In this document: positions 1 through 7,963 of the stretch, piece by piece
Numbering within the stretch: position 1 is the first letter of the stretch
How the letters are laid out: each line of letters starts with the position of its first letter
Source: Lentzea sp033794685
GTDB lineage: Bacteria > Actinomycetota > Actinomycetes > Mycobacteriales > Pseudonocardiaceae
Strand: one strand, 5' to 3'
DNA length: 64,000 nt
Assembly (NCBI GenBank): GCA_033794685.1
Contig: JARAYZ010000001.1
The notes under the pieces: model-generated
The model's database searches: none
Told to the model about the DNA's origin: nothing
What the model saw: the letters and a program-made list of their open reading frames with translations, nothing else
Translations under genes and position numbers: made by a program

Positions 1-33
1 CACACGATCGGGTGGCTTATCGGGAACCTTGAT

Positions 34-58
34 GTCCTTTCGCGTGACCAGAAAGGAC
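34..58. terminator. Hairpin, possible terminator of an upstream gene
   Basis: GTCCTTTC (34-41) and GAAAGGAC (51-58) form a perfect 8-bp stem with a 9-nt loop. No gene of this window ends here, so it would belong to a gene left of the window or lie in a leader. Positions 59-194 hold nothing else I can name. Confidence 0.4.
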
Positions 59-194
59 CTTCGACTCTGGGGTGGCGGGCCTTCCCGGGCAATGTCGGCA
101 AACAAAAGCTGAGACGAATTCACGACTGAAACAACCCTCTCGTTTCGTGTCGTGGGCTGCATCACACGCCTGCGCGGAGGAGATGATCTGACGC

Positions 195-758
195 ATGAAC
201 TGGTCCCGAGCAGGCGTGCGGCTCCGCTCCCTCGCGCCCGAGTTGCACGCCAAGTTCCTACCTCCGGCCACCGCGGCAGACCTGGCCGCGGCCGAGGAGG
301 TGATCGGCACGCCGCTGCCGGCGGACCTCGCGAAGTGGTGGGCGGCGTGCGGCGGCCTGGAGAACGTGGACTACGCCCCCGTCATCCCGAAGTACTACAG
401 CCCGCTCGGCGTCGGTCAGGCGCTGGAAGTCCGCGAGATGATGATGGAGGTCCGGCGGCAGGTCGCGGACGATCTGGGCGTCGAGGACGTCGACGGCCAC
501 GAGGCACGCGCACTGGGTGAACCCGCCGGGACCCTCATCGGCGACCTGTGGCTACCGCTCTTCGTCCCGGTCGCGGTCAGCGCGTCCGGCAGCTACCTCT
601 TCGCCGACCTCCGCGAGGGTGCACGGCGTGGTTGCGTGACGTTGTTCGACAACGTCGAGGGCGCGGACGAGGAACCGTGCTGGGAGAGCGTCGCCGCGAT
701 GCTCGACGCGACGGCGGAGTGGCTGGAAGGCGACTTCGCCGTCGAGTGGCGGGTGTGA
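195..758 (+). CDS. SMI1/KNR4 family protein
   Basis: This 187-residue soluble protein has the SMI1/KNR4 fold signature. An N-terminal helix is followed by an LPADLAKWW segment (about 47-55), where family members carry LPxxyxxFL, and GTLIGDLWLPLFV (about 113-125) matches the strand region of the family. The family includes yeast Knr4 and many bacterial immunity or peptidoglycan-associated proteins. No toxin or secretion gene lies next to it here, so an immunity role is not supported by context. ATG 195 is chosen because GGAGGAG lies about 12 nt upstream and the only closer ATG (183) stops at once. A shared hairpin terminator follows. Confidence 0.8.
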   Translation: MNWSRAGVRLRSLAPELHAKFLPPATAADLAAAEEVIGTPLPADLAKWWAACGGLENVDYAPVIPKYYSPLGVGQALEVREMMMEVRRQVADDLGVEDVDGHEARALGEPAGTLIGDLWLPLFVPVAVSASGSYLFADLREGARRGCVTLFDNVEGADEEPCWESVAAMLDATAEWLEGDFAVEWRV

Positions 759-772
759 GTGGGAAAGCCGGA

Positions 773-824
773 AAAACAAATCAGCTCCCATCCGCATTTC
801 TGCGAACAGGAGCTGCTTTGTTTT
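773..824. terminator. Bidirectional intrinsic terminator
   Basis: AAAACAAA-T-CAGCTCC (773-788) pairs with GGAGCTG-C-TTTGTTTT (809-824). The loop holds a further small CGCA/TGCG stem. The A/T-rich flanks provide a U-run in both directions, so it can stop the SMI1/KNR4 gene on the plus strand and the tRNA on the minus strand. Confidence 0.85.
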
Positions 825-829
825 ATTCA

Positions 830-904
<75 letters not shown>

Positions 905-923
905 GCTGGGAACATGTAGAACT

Positions 924-1877
924 CTACATCATGTCCGCGCCAGCTCCGAATCGGACCCCCTCATTCCGCCCCTGACCAGGCGTAACGGGCCGCGGAACCA
1001 GGGTCAGCAGGGAAGCCTCCGGAGGGCAGCAGAAGCGCACCGGCGCGTACGGCGAAGTGCCCATCCCGGCAGAGACGTTCATCCACATGTGCGAACCCCA
1101 GCGGGAAACACCGCGGGCCCGGCCCCGGTCCAATTCGCAGTTCGTCACGACGGCGCCGTAGAACGGGATGCGGAGTTGGCCGCCGTGCGTGTGGCCGGCC
1201 ATCACGAAGTCGTAGCCGTCGGCCGCGAACGGGTCGAGGACGCGCGGTTCGGGGGAGTGCGTGACGCCCAGCCGCAGTGCCGCGGAGGGGTCCGGCGTGC
1301 CCGCGATGTCGGCGTAGCGGTCGCGCTTCAGGTGCGGGTCGTCGAGGCCCGCGCAGAAGATGGCCTGGCCGTTGACCATGATGGTCTTGCGCAGGTGCGT
1401 GAGGTCTTCCCAGCCGCGCTCGATCATGCCGGCGCGCAGGTCGCGCCACGGGAGCGTCGTGCCGTGGATGCGCTTGGTCTTGGAGGACGGCAGCAGGTAG
1501 CGCACCGGGTTCTTGAGCCTGGGCGCGTAGTAGTCGTTGCTGCCGAAGACGAAGACGCCCGGCTTGTCGAGCAACGGGCCGAGCGCGCGCAACGTGCCGG
1601 GGACGGCGTCCTTGTGCGCGAGGTTGTCGCCCGTGTTGACCACGAAGTCCGGGTTCAGGTCGGCCAGGGCGGCCACCCAGCGCTGCTTCGACACCTGGTT
1701 CGGCGTCATGTGCAGGTCTGAGATGTGCAGCACCCGGATCGGCTTGGCTCCGGGGGACAGGACCGGCACCGTCGCGGTGCGCAGGGTCCAGTGCCTTCTC
1801 TCGATTCCCGCCGCGTACGCGACGGTCGCGGCGCCGAGAGCGGTCGTGGCGAGGAGGGCGCGGCCCAGCTTGTTCAC
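924..1877 (-). CDS. Membrane-anchored metallophosphoesterase (Rv3683-like)
   Basis: This 317-residue calcineurin-like phosphoesterase carries the dinuclear-metal motifs in order: D54-x-H56 (SDLH), G83-D-N, G112-S-N-D, and GHTHGG near residue 230. A hydrophobic N-terminal segment (about 7-24) is followed by ERRHW, suggesting a signal anchor with the catalytic domain outside. The substrate is unknown; related proteins act on phosphodiesters or UDP-diacylglucosamine-like lipids. In M. tuberculosis the homologue (Rv3683) lies beside the class A PBP ponA2, and the same neighbourhood holds here. It diverges from yqeY with a 68-bp gap. Confidence 0.88.
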   Translation of the reverse strand: MNKLGRALLATTALGAATVAYAAGIERRHWTLRTATVPVLSPGAKPIRVLHISDLHMTPNQVSKQRWVAALADLNPDFVVNTGDNLAHKDAVPGTLRALGPLLDKPGVFVFGSNDYYAPRLKNPVRYLLPSSKTKRIHGTTLPWRDLRAGMIERGWEDLTHLRKTIMVNGQAIFCAGLDDPHLKRDRYADIAGTPDPSAALRLGVTHSPEPRVLDPFAADGYDFVMAGHTHGGQLRIPFYGAVVTNCELDRGRARGVSRWGSHMWMNVSAGMGTSPYAPVRFCCPPEASLLTLVPRPVTPGQGRNEGVRFGAGADMM

Positions 1878-1931
1878 GCGTCAAGGGTACGGAAGGGCGT
1901 TAACTCGATCGGCGCGGCATCCGGCGGGCGG

Positions 1932-1937
1932 TACCGT
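1932..1937 (+). promoter_or_regulatory. -10 box for yqeY, probably leaderless
   Basis: TACCGT fits TANNNT and ends 8 nt before ATG 1946, so transcription would start at or next to the start codon. No Shine-Dalgarno sequence is visible, consistent with a leaderless mRNA. Confidence 0.5.
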
Positions 1938-1945
1938 TCTGCGCC

Positions 1946-2416
1946 ATGGCGGACTTGAAGACGCGACTGAAGAACGACCTGACTGTCGCGATGAAGGCAC
2001 GGGAGACCGTCACGGCCGGTGCGCTGCGGATGGCGCTCACGGCCGTCACGAACGAGGAGGTCTCGGGCAAGCAGGCCCGTGAGCTCAGTGACGACGAGGT
2101 CGTGAAGGTCCTCGCGCGTGAGGCGAAGAAGCGCAAGGAGGCCGCGGAGGCCTTCGACGGTGCCGGGCGGGCCGAGAAGGCCGACCTGGAGCGCCAGGAG
2201 CTCGCCGTGCTGGAGATCTACCTGCCCAAGCAGCTCGACGACGCGGAGCTGACGTCCATTGTGGACAAGGCGTTCGACGCCGTCGCCGCGCAGCTCGGCG
2301 AGGCGCCGGGGCAGAAGCAGATGGGCCAGGTCATGAAGGCCGTCAACGCCGAGGTCGCCGGACGCGCCGAGGGTGGCCGCGTCGCCGCCGCGGTGAAGGC
2401 CAAGCTGACCAGCTGA
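1946..2416 (+). CDS. GatB/YqeY domain-containing protein
   Basis: This 156-residue protein matches YqeY along its whole length: an N-terminal helical part beginning MADLKTRLKNDL, the LRMALTAVTNEEV region (about 27-39), the EIYLPKQLDDAEL hinge (about 90-102) and the C-terminal QMGQVMKAV helical domain related to the tail of GatB. YqeY proteins resemble the tRNA-binding tail of the amidotransferase GatB but occur alone; their exact function is unsettled. It is a single-gene unit ending in a strong hairpin at 2423-2455. Confidence 0.92.
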   Translation: MADLKTRLKNDLTVAMKARETVTAGALRMALTAVTNEEVSGKQARELSDDEVVKVLAREAKKRKEAAEAFDGAGRAEKADLERQELAVLEIYLPKQLDDAELTSIVDKAFDAVAAQLGEAPGQKQMGQVMKAVNAEVAGRAEGGRVAAAVKAKLTS

Positions 2417-2422
2417 CACGTC

Positions 2423-2455
2423 GTGCCGCAGCGGCCGTCGAAGCCGCTGCGGCAC
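2423..2455. terminator. Bidirectional terminator hairpin between yqeY and the HAD gene
   Basis: GTGCCGCAGCGG (2423-2434) and CCGCTGCGGCAC (2444-2455) form a perfect 12-bp stem with a 9-nt loop, midway between the convergent stops at 2416 and 2462. There is no U-run, as is common in actinobacteria. Confidence 0.75.
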
Positions 2456-2461
2456 CCCAGC

Positions 2462-3178
2462 TCAGAACGCCTTGTCGACCGCGTCCGCGAACTCGCCCAT
2501 CGACCCGAACTCCAGGTCGTAGCTGAAGTCACCGGACGGTTCGGGCGTCGCGCCCCAGCCCGGCCGGTCGTGCCGCCGGTTGATCCACGCGGACCGCAGG
2601 CCCTCGCGCTTGGCCGGCACGTGGTCGTGGAACAGGCTCTGCGCCACGTGCAGCAGTTCCGAGCGCTCGATCCCCAGCGAGTCCAGCTCACGATCCAGCG
2701 CGCGGAAGTGGTTCTCGGCGGGCTTGTACGCCCCGACGTCCTGCGCGGTGACGATCGCCGCGAAGTCCCCGCGCAGCCGCAGGTTGCTGCCCGCGAACCC
2801 GTCGCGGTGCACGTTGGACAGGATGATCAGCCGGTAGTGGGCGGCCAGGCGCGCCAACGCGTCCGCCGAGTCCGGGAACGCCGGCCAGTCCGGCACGGAC
2901 GCACCCAGCCGCCCGGCCCATTCCTCGCTCACCTCACGGCCCAGGCCCTCACCCGTGCGCCGGAACGCCTCCGCGAGCACCTCCGGGTACAGCCTGAACG
3001 GCGTCTCCGCCGCCACGACCGCCTCTTCCCTGCCGTACGCGAGCAGCAGCTCCTCGTCGGACAGGGAGAGTCCCGCGGAACGTGCCCACGGCGACAGCAC
3101 CGCCGCGATCCCGGTCTCCCAGTCGATGAGCGTGCCGTAGCAGTCGAAGCTGAGCGCCTTGAACGTCGTCAGATCCAT
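2462..3178 (-). CDS. Haloacid dehalogenase type II-like HAD hydrolase
   Basis: This 238-residue HAD protein has motif I F-D12-C-Y-G-T-L-I-D with D12 as nucleophile, motif II in LIILSNVHRDG (about 118-128), the motif III lysine in AYKPAENHF (about 152) and motif IV near VAQSLFHD. The length and layout fit L-2-haloacid dehalogenase-type or phosphoglycolate phosphatase-like enzymes; the substrate cannot be read from sequence. It diverges from a FadR-type GntR regulator across 52 bp containing a palindrome, so that regulator probably controls it. Confidence 0.88.
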   Translation of the reverse strand: MDLTTFKALSFDCYGTLIDWETGIAAVLSPWARSAGLSLSDEELLLAYGREEAVVAAETPFRLYPEVLAEAFRRTGEGLGREVSEEWAGRLGASVPDWPAFPDSADALARLAAHYRLIILSNVHRDGFAGSNLRLRGDFAAIVTAQDVGAYKPAENHFRALDRELDSLGIERSELLHVAQSLFHDHVPAKREGLRSAWINRRHDRPGWGATPEPSGDFSYDLEFGSMGEFADAVDKAF

Positions 3179-3184
3179 GACTCA

Positions 3185-3207
3185 AACTGTAGTACAGTTC
3201 AACTGTA
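3185..3207. promoter_or_regulatory. Operator in the HAD/GntR divergent region
   Basis: AACTGTAGTACAGTT (3185-3199) is a perfect 15-bp palindrome around one G, and the half-site AACTGTA recurs at 3201-3207. It lies 7 bp from the HAD start and 31 bp from the GntR start, so a bound GntR dimer could repress both. The regulator assignment is inferred from proximity. Confidence 0.65.
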
Positions 3208-3230
3208 GGGCAACTGGTTAAACTGGCCAC

Positions 3231-3884
3231 ATGTCAGCCCTCGACGGCCTCGAAGTGCGCCGCACCACCACGGCTCAGCAGCTCGCCGACGGCCTGTCCG
3301 AACGGATCATGGCGGGCGCCTTCGGCCCTGGTGACAGGCTCAGGGAGAGTGCGATCGCGGCAGAGTTGGGTGTCGCGCGCAACACCATCCGCGAGGCCGT
3401 CCGCATCCTCGAGCTGACCGGCTTGGTGCGCTACGAGGTCAACCGGGGCGCCGTCGTCATCGCGCCCACGCGGGAGAAGATCGAGGCGCTCTACACCGCC
3501 CGCGAACGCCTGGAGACCGCCGCGCTCGCCCGCACCCCGCGTCCGGAACAACTCCAGGCGATCACCGACGCGTTCGACGCGCTCGTCGAGGCGGCGGAGA
3601 ACGGCTCACCGGAGATCGTCGACCGCGACCTCGCGTTCCACCAGGCGATCGTCGCGCTGCTCGACAGCACCAGGCTGGACGAGTTCTTCGCCGCGCTGAC
3701 CAAGGAACTGCGCTTCTACCTCACGGTGCTCTCGAAGCAGGAGACACCGGCCGAGGTCGTCGCCGAGCACCGCGCCATCCTCGACGCCGTCCGCCTCGGC
3801 GACCGCGACAGGGCGGTCGCCGAGATCCGCGCTCACGTCGACGTGAGCGTCGAGCGCCTCAACGCGATGCTGGCCCAGGGCTAG
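3231..3884 (+). CDS. GntR-family transcriptional regulator, FadR subfamily (FCD domain)
   Basis: This 217-residue protein has an N-terminal winged helix (about 15-80; GDRLRESAIAAELGVARNTI) and an all-helical FCD ligand domain (about 90-210). In the FCD domain, D-x3-H (about 129-133, RDLAFHQ), an H near EHRAIL and H near RAHVDVS would form the metal/ligand site. FCD regulators usually sense organic acids. Its likely targets are itself and the divergent HAD gene. The 3' end overlaps the convergent PBP stop by 4 bp. Confidence 0.9.
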   Translation: MSALDGLEVRRTTTAQQLADGLSERIMAGAFGPGDRLRESAIAAELGVARNTIREAVRILELTGLVRYEVNRGAVVIAPTREKIEALYTARERLETAALARTPRPEQLQAITDAFDALVEAAENGSPEIVDRDLAFHQAIVALLDSTRLDEFFAALTKELRFYLTVLSKQETPAEVVAEHRAILDAVRLGDRDRAVAEIRAHVDVSVERLNAMLAQG

Positions 3885-6310
3885 CGGTTCGGCTCGGTCG
3901 GCAGCGTGACCGGTGGCGGCTGGTTGCCGGGACTGCCGGGGGGAGGCGGCTGGGCCGGGGGCTCGGTCGCCACCGGCGGCGGCACGTACCCCGAGCTCAC
4001 CGACAGCGTGATCACCGTGCCGCGCAACGCGTTGCCGCGCGGCGACTGGCTGACGACCGTCCCCTTCGGCTGCTCCGAGTTCACCGACTGCTGGCTCACC
4101 TTGTAGCCGGCCTGATCCAGGATCCGGGTGGCGTCGTTGATCTGCTTGCCCACCACGTCCGGCACCTGGATCTCGCGGCCGCCCTTGAGGTAGCGCTGCT
4201 CCACCTGCGGCAGCGGGGACACCGCCATCCCGCCGTGCATCTTCGTCATCGTCTCGAACCACGTCTTGGCCGGGATCGTGCCACCGAAGATGTTGCCGTT
4301 GCCGCACAGCCGGGGCTGGGCGCCGAGGCAGATCGGACGGGGCGAGGTGCCGTCGTTGAACGTCTGCACGGCGCCCGCGAAGTCCGGGGTCGCGCCGATG
4401 AACGCGGCCGACTTGTACTCCTCGGTGGTGCCCGTCTTCGCGATCATCGGGCGGGTCCACTTGGCGTTGCGGGCGGCGGCCGCGGCGGTGCCGTTGCCGA
4501 CGTCGTCCTTGCTCATGCCGACCGCGAGGCCGTTCGCGAGGCCCTCGGCGACGACCTGCTCGCACGGCGCCTCGTTGACGGGGACGCCCTTGCCGTTGCG
4601 GTCCAGCACCTTCGCGATCGGCGTGGGCGGGCACCACTTGCCGCCGCTCACGATGGTCGCGGCGACGTTCGCGAGTTCCAGGGTGGACACCGGCGCCGGG
4701 GAGAGCGTGAACGACGCGTTGCCGCCGTTCTGCTTGTAGAACTCCGTCTGCGAGATGCGGTTCTGCTTGTCCTTGGCCTTCGGGTCGGGCCTGGTGCCCT
4801 GCAGGTTCGTCGCCATCGTCTCGCGCATGCCGAGCCGCGAGGCCATGTCCACGACCGCGTCCATGCCGGTCTGCTCCTCGAGGATCACGAAGCCGGTGTT
4901 CGGCGACGTGGCGAGGGCCTGCTGCAGCGTCATCGACGACGGGTAGCTCGAGTCGAAGTTCGACAGGCAGTACCAGCGCGTGCCGGGCTCACCGGTGCTC
5001 GGGCAGCGCTGGGCGCCACCCTTGAAGACCCGCGACGTGTGCGAGGTCGGCGTCGGGATGACGTTCTCGATGCCGAGCCCCTTCTCCAGCGCCGCCGCGG
5101 CCGTGAAGACCTTGTAGATCGAGCCCGCGCCGAACTTGTTCTCCACGCCGCTGGGCAGGTCGTACGTCGTCTGGCGCAGGTCGGACTTCAGGCCGTAGTC
5201 GCGGTTCGCGACCAGCGCCAGCACGTCGTGGCGCTCCTTGCCGGGCTTCACGATCGCCATCGTGTTCGCGATGCCGTCGACGCCCTTGCCGACGCCCGCC
5301 TCGGCCGCCTGCTTCGCCTGCTGGGTGGCTGCTCTGTCCAAAGTGGTCTGAATGGTGTAGCCGCCGGTGCGCAGCTGTTCCTCGCTGAAACCCGCGCGCT
5401 GCAAGTAGTTCACGACGTAGGAGCAGAAGAAGCCGTTTTCCGGTCCGGCACCGACACAACCGTTCGGCGGGGTGCGAACCGGGGCCGCGAGACCCAGCCC
5501 TTCCTTCTTCGCCGCCTCACCCGCGTCGCGCGACAGCTTGTCGTTCTCGACCATCCTGTCGATCACTTTGTTGCGCCGGTCCAACGCTTTGTCCGGATAC
5601 GCTTCGGGGTCGAGCGCTGACGGACTGTTCACCATTCCCGCGAGCATCGCCGACTGGGGAACCGTCAACTTGTCCGGAGTGGTGTTGAAGTAAGCCTGCG
5701 CCGCCGCCGCGATGCCGTAAATGGTCGAACCGAAAGGAACGACGTTCAGGTAGCGGGCGAGGATCTCCTCCTTGCCGAGCTTGCGCTCCAACTGCAACGA
5801 GATCCGCGCCTCGCGCATCTTGCGCGCGATCGTCTGCTCCTGGGCCTTGGCCTGCTCCAGCTTGTTGTTCCGGGCGACCACGTGGACCAGGTAGTTCTTG
5901 ACGTACTGCTGGGTCAGCGTCGACGCGCCCTGCGACACCGAGCCGCTGACCTGGTTCGTCAGACCGGCACGGATCGTGCCCTTCCAGTCGACGCCCTGGT
6001 GCTCGTAGAACCGGCGGTCCTCGACCGAGATCAGCGCCGCCTTCATGGTCGGCGAGATCTTCTCGGGAGGTGTCAGCACTCTGTACTGGTCGAACAGGTA
6101 GGCGATCGGGGCGCCTTCCTTGTCCGTGACCGTGGTGATCAACGGAGGATCCGTCGTCACCAGGTCGGCCGAGATGCTGTCCACCGTGTCGCTGGCTCTG
6201 TTCGAGACGAGGCCTGTCGCACCCACGACTGGGAACAGCATGCCGGCGAGGAGAACCCCAGCCAGCAGGCACAGGCCGAGCATCTTGAGCACGCCATTCC
6301 TGACTCGCAC
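3881..6310 (-). CDS. Bifunctional class A penicillin-binding protein with a PASTA domain (PonA2-like)
   Basis: This 809-residue cell-wall synthase polymerises and cross-links peptidoglycan outside the membrane. It has one N-terminal membrane segment (about 9-30), a GT51 transglycosylase domain with catalytic E97 in SVEDRRFYEHQG, and a transpeptidase domain with S397-x-x-K400, S469-P-N471 and K625-T-G627. One PASTA domain follows (about 712-775), then a proline-rich tail. PASTA modules bind peptidoglycan or muropeptides. It sits back to back with the WhiB4-like gene, as ponA2 and whiB4 do in M. tuberculosis. Cysteines in the transpeptidase domain (for example C446, C560) could form extracellular disulfides. 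Confidence 0.95.
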   Translation of the reverse strand: MRVRNGVLKMLGLCLLAGVLLAGMLFPVVGATGLVSNRASDTVDSISADLVTTDPPLITTVTDKEGAPIAYLFDQYRVLTPPEKISPTMKAALISVEDRRFYEHQGVDWKGTIRAGLTNQVSGSVSQGASTLTQQYVKNYLVHVVARNNKLEQAKAQEQTIARKMREARISLQLERKLGKEEILARYLNVVPFGSTIYGIAAAAQAYFNTTPDKLTVPQSAMLAGMVNSPSALDPEAYPDKALDRRNKVIDRMVENDKLSRDAGEAAKKEGLGLAAPVRTPPNGCVGAGPENGFFCSYVVNYLQRAGFSEEQLRTGGYTIQTTLDRAATQQAKQAAEAGVGKGVDGIANTMAIVKPGKERHDVLALVANRDYGLKSDLRQTTYDLPSGVENKFGAGSIYKVFTAAAALEKGLGIENVIPTPTSHTSRVFKGGAQRCPSTGEPGTRWYCLSNFDSSYPSSMTLQQALATSPNTGFVILEEQTGMDAVVDMASRLGMRETMATNLQGTRPDPKAKDKQNRISQTEFYKQNGGNASFTLSPAPVSTLELANVAATIVSGGKWCPPTPIAKVLDRNGKGVPVNEAPCEQVVAEGLANGLAVGMSKDDVGNGTAAAAARNAKWTRPMIAKTGTTEEYKSAAFIGATPDFAGAVQTFNDGTSPRPICLGAQPRLCGNGNIFGGTIPAKTWFETMTKMHGGMAVSPLPQVEQRYLKGGREIQVPDVVGKQINDATRILDQAGYKVSQQSVNSEQPKGTVVSQSPRGNALRGTVITLSVSSGYVPPPVATEPPAQPPPPGSPGNQPPPVTLPTEPNR

Positions 6311-6363
6311 GCGGGTCAGCGTACGCCGTACACGAACGGGTGAAGGTGATCAGTAAGTGTCGT

Positions 6364-6378
6364 TACTCAGCATGAGTA
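6364..6378. promoter_or_regulatory. Inverted repeat between the PBP and whiB4-like genes
   Basis: TACTCA-GCA-TGAGTA is a perfect 6-bp inverted repeat 54 bp upstream of the PBP start and about 170 bp upstream of the WhiB start. Its position suggests a regulator site; no binder can be named. Confidence 0.45.
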
Positions 6379-6467
6379 GTCATACGCACGACAGGTAACA
6401 GTCGGGTGACCCAGGCTTGGACAGGGAACCGAACGGCACTACAGTCCGTCAACGTCCAAGGAATGCA

Positions 6468-6489
6468 GCCGTAGCTCGAACGCTACGGC
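6468..6489 (+). promoter_or_regulatory. Stem-loop in the probable whiB4-like leader
   Basis: GCCGTAG (6468-6474) and CTACGGC (6483-6489) form a 7-bp stem with an 8-nt loop, 58 nt before the start codon. It may be a leader hairpin or a DNA palindrome for a regulator. Confidence 0.4.
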
Positions 6490-6547
6490 ATCCGTGGCAG
6501 GGGTGTGGCGGATTTCCACATTTGGACAGCACTGAGGAGTGGGGGAT

Positions 6548-6838
6548 ATGAACCAGGGGGATTGGCGTATCAACGCTTCGTGCCGTGACGAAGAGCCGGA
6601 TCAGCTCTTCGTCCGAGGTGCGGAGCAGCGCAAGGCGAAGCTCGTGTGCCTGGGTTGCCCGGTGCGCATGGAATGCCTGGCCGAAGCGCTCGACAACAAG
6701 ATCGAGTTCGGGGTCTGGGGAGGCATGACCGAGCGCGAACGCCGTGCTCTGCTGCGCCGCCGTCCGGACGTCGACTCGTGGCTCGAACTTCTCGACAACG
6801 CCCGTCAGGACCACGTCGAGGACACACGGGTCGGTTAG
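6548..6838 (+). CDS. whiB4: WhiB-family iron-sulfur regulator (WhiB4-like)
   Basis: This 96-residue protein has the four WhiB cysteines C12, C34, C37 and C43 (C-x21-C-x2-C-x5-C) that ligate a [4Fe-4S] cluster, then the GVWGG turn (about 55-59) and a basic ERERRALLRRR tail for DNA binding. WhiB proteins sense O2/NO and work with sigma factors. The name rests on synteny: in M. tuberculosis whiB4 lies between ponA2 and the two ArsA-like ATPases, as here. ATG 6548 is preferred to GTG 6539 because GAGGAG (6534-6539) then sits 8 nt upstream. The stop abuts the convergent ATPase stop. Confidence 0.93.
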   Translation: MNQGDWRINASCRDEEPDQLFVRGAEQRKAKLVCLGCPVRMECLAEALDNKIEFGVWGGMTERERRALLRRRPDVDSWLELLDNARQDHVEDTRVG

Positions 6839-7963
6839 TCAGTCACCGGCGAGGCGACGGCCTATCTCTCGTAGGCCGTCCAGGTCGTGCACGTCAGCAG
6901 GCAGGGCGGGCACGCCGACCAGCGGAACGCCGGGGTGGGCACGCGTGAACCGGGCCAGCAGCCGCTTCTCTCGATCGGCGACTGCGACCCGGTCCGCGTG
7001 CAGCCGGAGCACTGCCGCGGCGAGCGGCGCGTCACCGGAGCGGTCGAGGTCGTCCGCTGCGGCGAGCGCCTTCGCCGCGGGCAGGTCCGCCGCCAGCACG
7101 GGGTGCGTCCTGTTCGCGACGAGCCCGCACAACGGCATCTTCTCGGCGCTGAGCCGCTCCACGAAATAGCTCGCCTCGCGCAATGCGTCGGGTTCCGCCG
7201 CGGCCACCACCACGAAACCGGTTCCGGGCGAGCGGAGCAGTTCGTACGTGCGCTGGGCGCGCTCGCGGAATCCGCCGAACATGCTGTCGAAGGCCTGAAC
7301 AAAAGTCGACGCGTCCTGCAACAGCTGGCCACCGACGATCGTCGACACGGCCCGCGTGAAAAGACTGAAGCCAGTTCCTACAATTTTCAACAACCCGCGG
7401 CCCGAAGCGCGCGCGGGAGCCGACAGCATCCGGATGAACCTGCCGTCGAGCACCGTCGAGAGCCGCTGCGGTGCGTCCAGGAAGTCGAGCGCCGACCGCG
7501 ACGGCGGGGTGTCGACGATGATCAGGTCCCACTCGTCCTGTGCCACCAGCTGGCCCAGCTTCTCCATCGCCATGTACTCCTGCGTGCCGGAGAACGACGA
7601 GGAAATGGTCTGGTAGAAGGGGTTCGACAGGATCTGGTCGGCCCGGTCACGACCCGCGTGGGTCAGCACCATGTCGTCGAACGTGCGACGCATGTCGAGC
7701 ATCATCGCGAACAGCTCGCCCTTGGGCTCGAAGCCGTCCACGACGACCTCGCGCGGGTGGTTGTCCAGTTCCCGCAGACCCAGCGACTGGGCGAGGCGCC
7801 GCGCCGGGTCGATCGTCAGCACGACCACGCGCCTGCCGCGTTCGGCCGCGCGCAACGCCAGCGCCGCCGCGGTCGTCGTCTTGCCCACGCCGCCGGAGCC
7901 GCAGCACACGAGGACGCGCGTCTCCAGGTCGTCGAGCAACGGGTCGAACTCGAGCTTGTTCAT
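6839..7963 (-). CDS. Get3/ArsA-family ATPase, second subunit (BagB / Rv3680-like)
   Basis: This 374-residue SIMIBI P-loop ATPase has Walker A GSGGVGKTT at 22-30. The P-loop lysine K28 is present, but the intradimer signature-lysine position of the deviant Walker A holds S23. Switch I lies in TIDPARRLAQSLG and Walker B/switch II in IIVDTPPSRSALDFLDAP. The mycobacterial pair Rv3679/Rv3680 (recalled as BagA/BagB) forms a Get3-like complex linked to envelope/glycerol stress. It overlaps bagA by 4 bp (ATGA), so it is translationally coupled. Reading frame upstream of 7963 lies inside bagA and is rejected as coding. Confidence 0.92.
   Translation of the reverse strand: MNKLEFDPLLDDLETRVLVCCGSGGVGKTTTAAALALRAAERGRRVVVLTIDPARRLAQSLGLRELDNHPREVVVDGFEPKGELFAMMLDMRRTFDDMVLTHAGRDRADQILSNPFYQTISSSFSGTQEYMAMEKLGQLVAQDEWDLIIVDTPPSRSALDFLDAPQRLSTVLDGRFIRMLSAPARASGRGLLKIVGTGFSLFTRAVSTIVGGQLLQDASTFVQAFDSMFGGFRERAQRTYELLRSPGTGFVVVAAAEPDALREASYFVERLSAEKMPLCGLVANRTHPVLAADLPAAKALAAADDLDRSGDAPLAAAVLRLHADRVAVADREKRLLARFTRAHPGVPLVGVPALPADVHDLDGLREIGRRLAGD

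Noticed and set aside
2260..2268. TGTGGACAA, a perfect reverse DnaA box inside yqeY
   Set aside because: It is a single copy within coding sequence (I-V-D-K codons), where one such 9-mer is expected by chance in 64 kb. Only the pair at 44077-44103 is intergenic and clustered.
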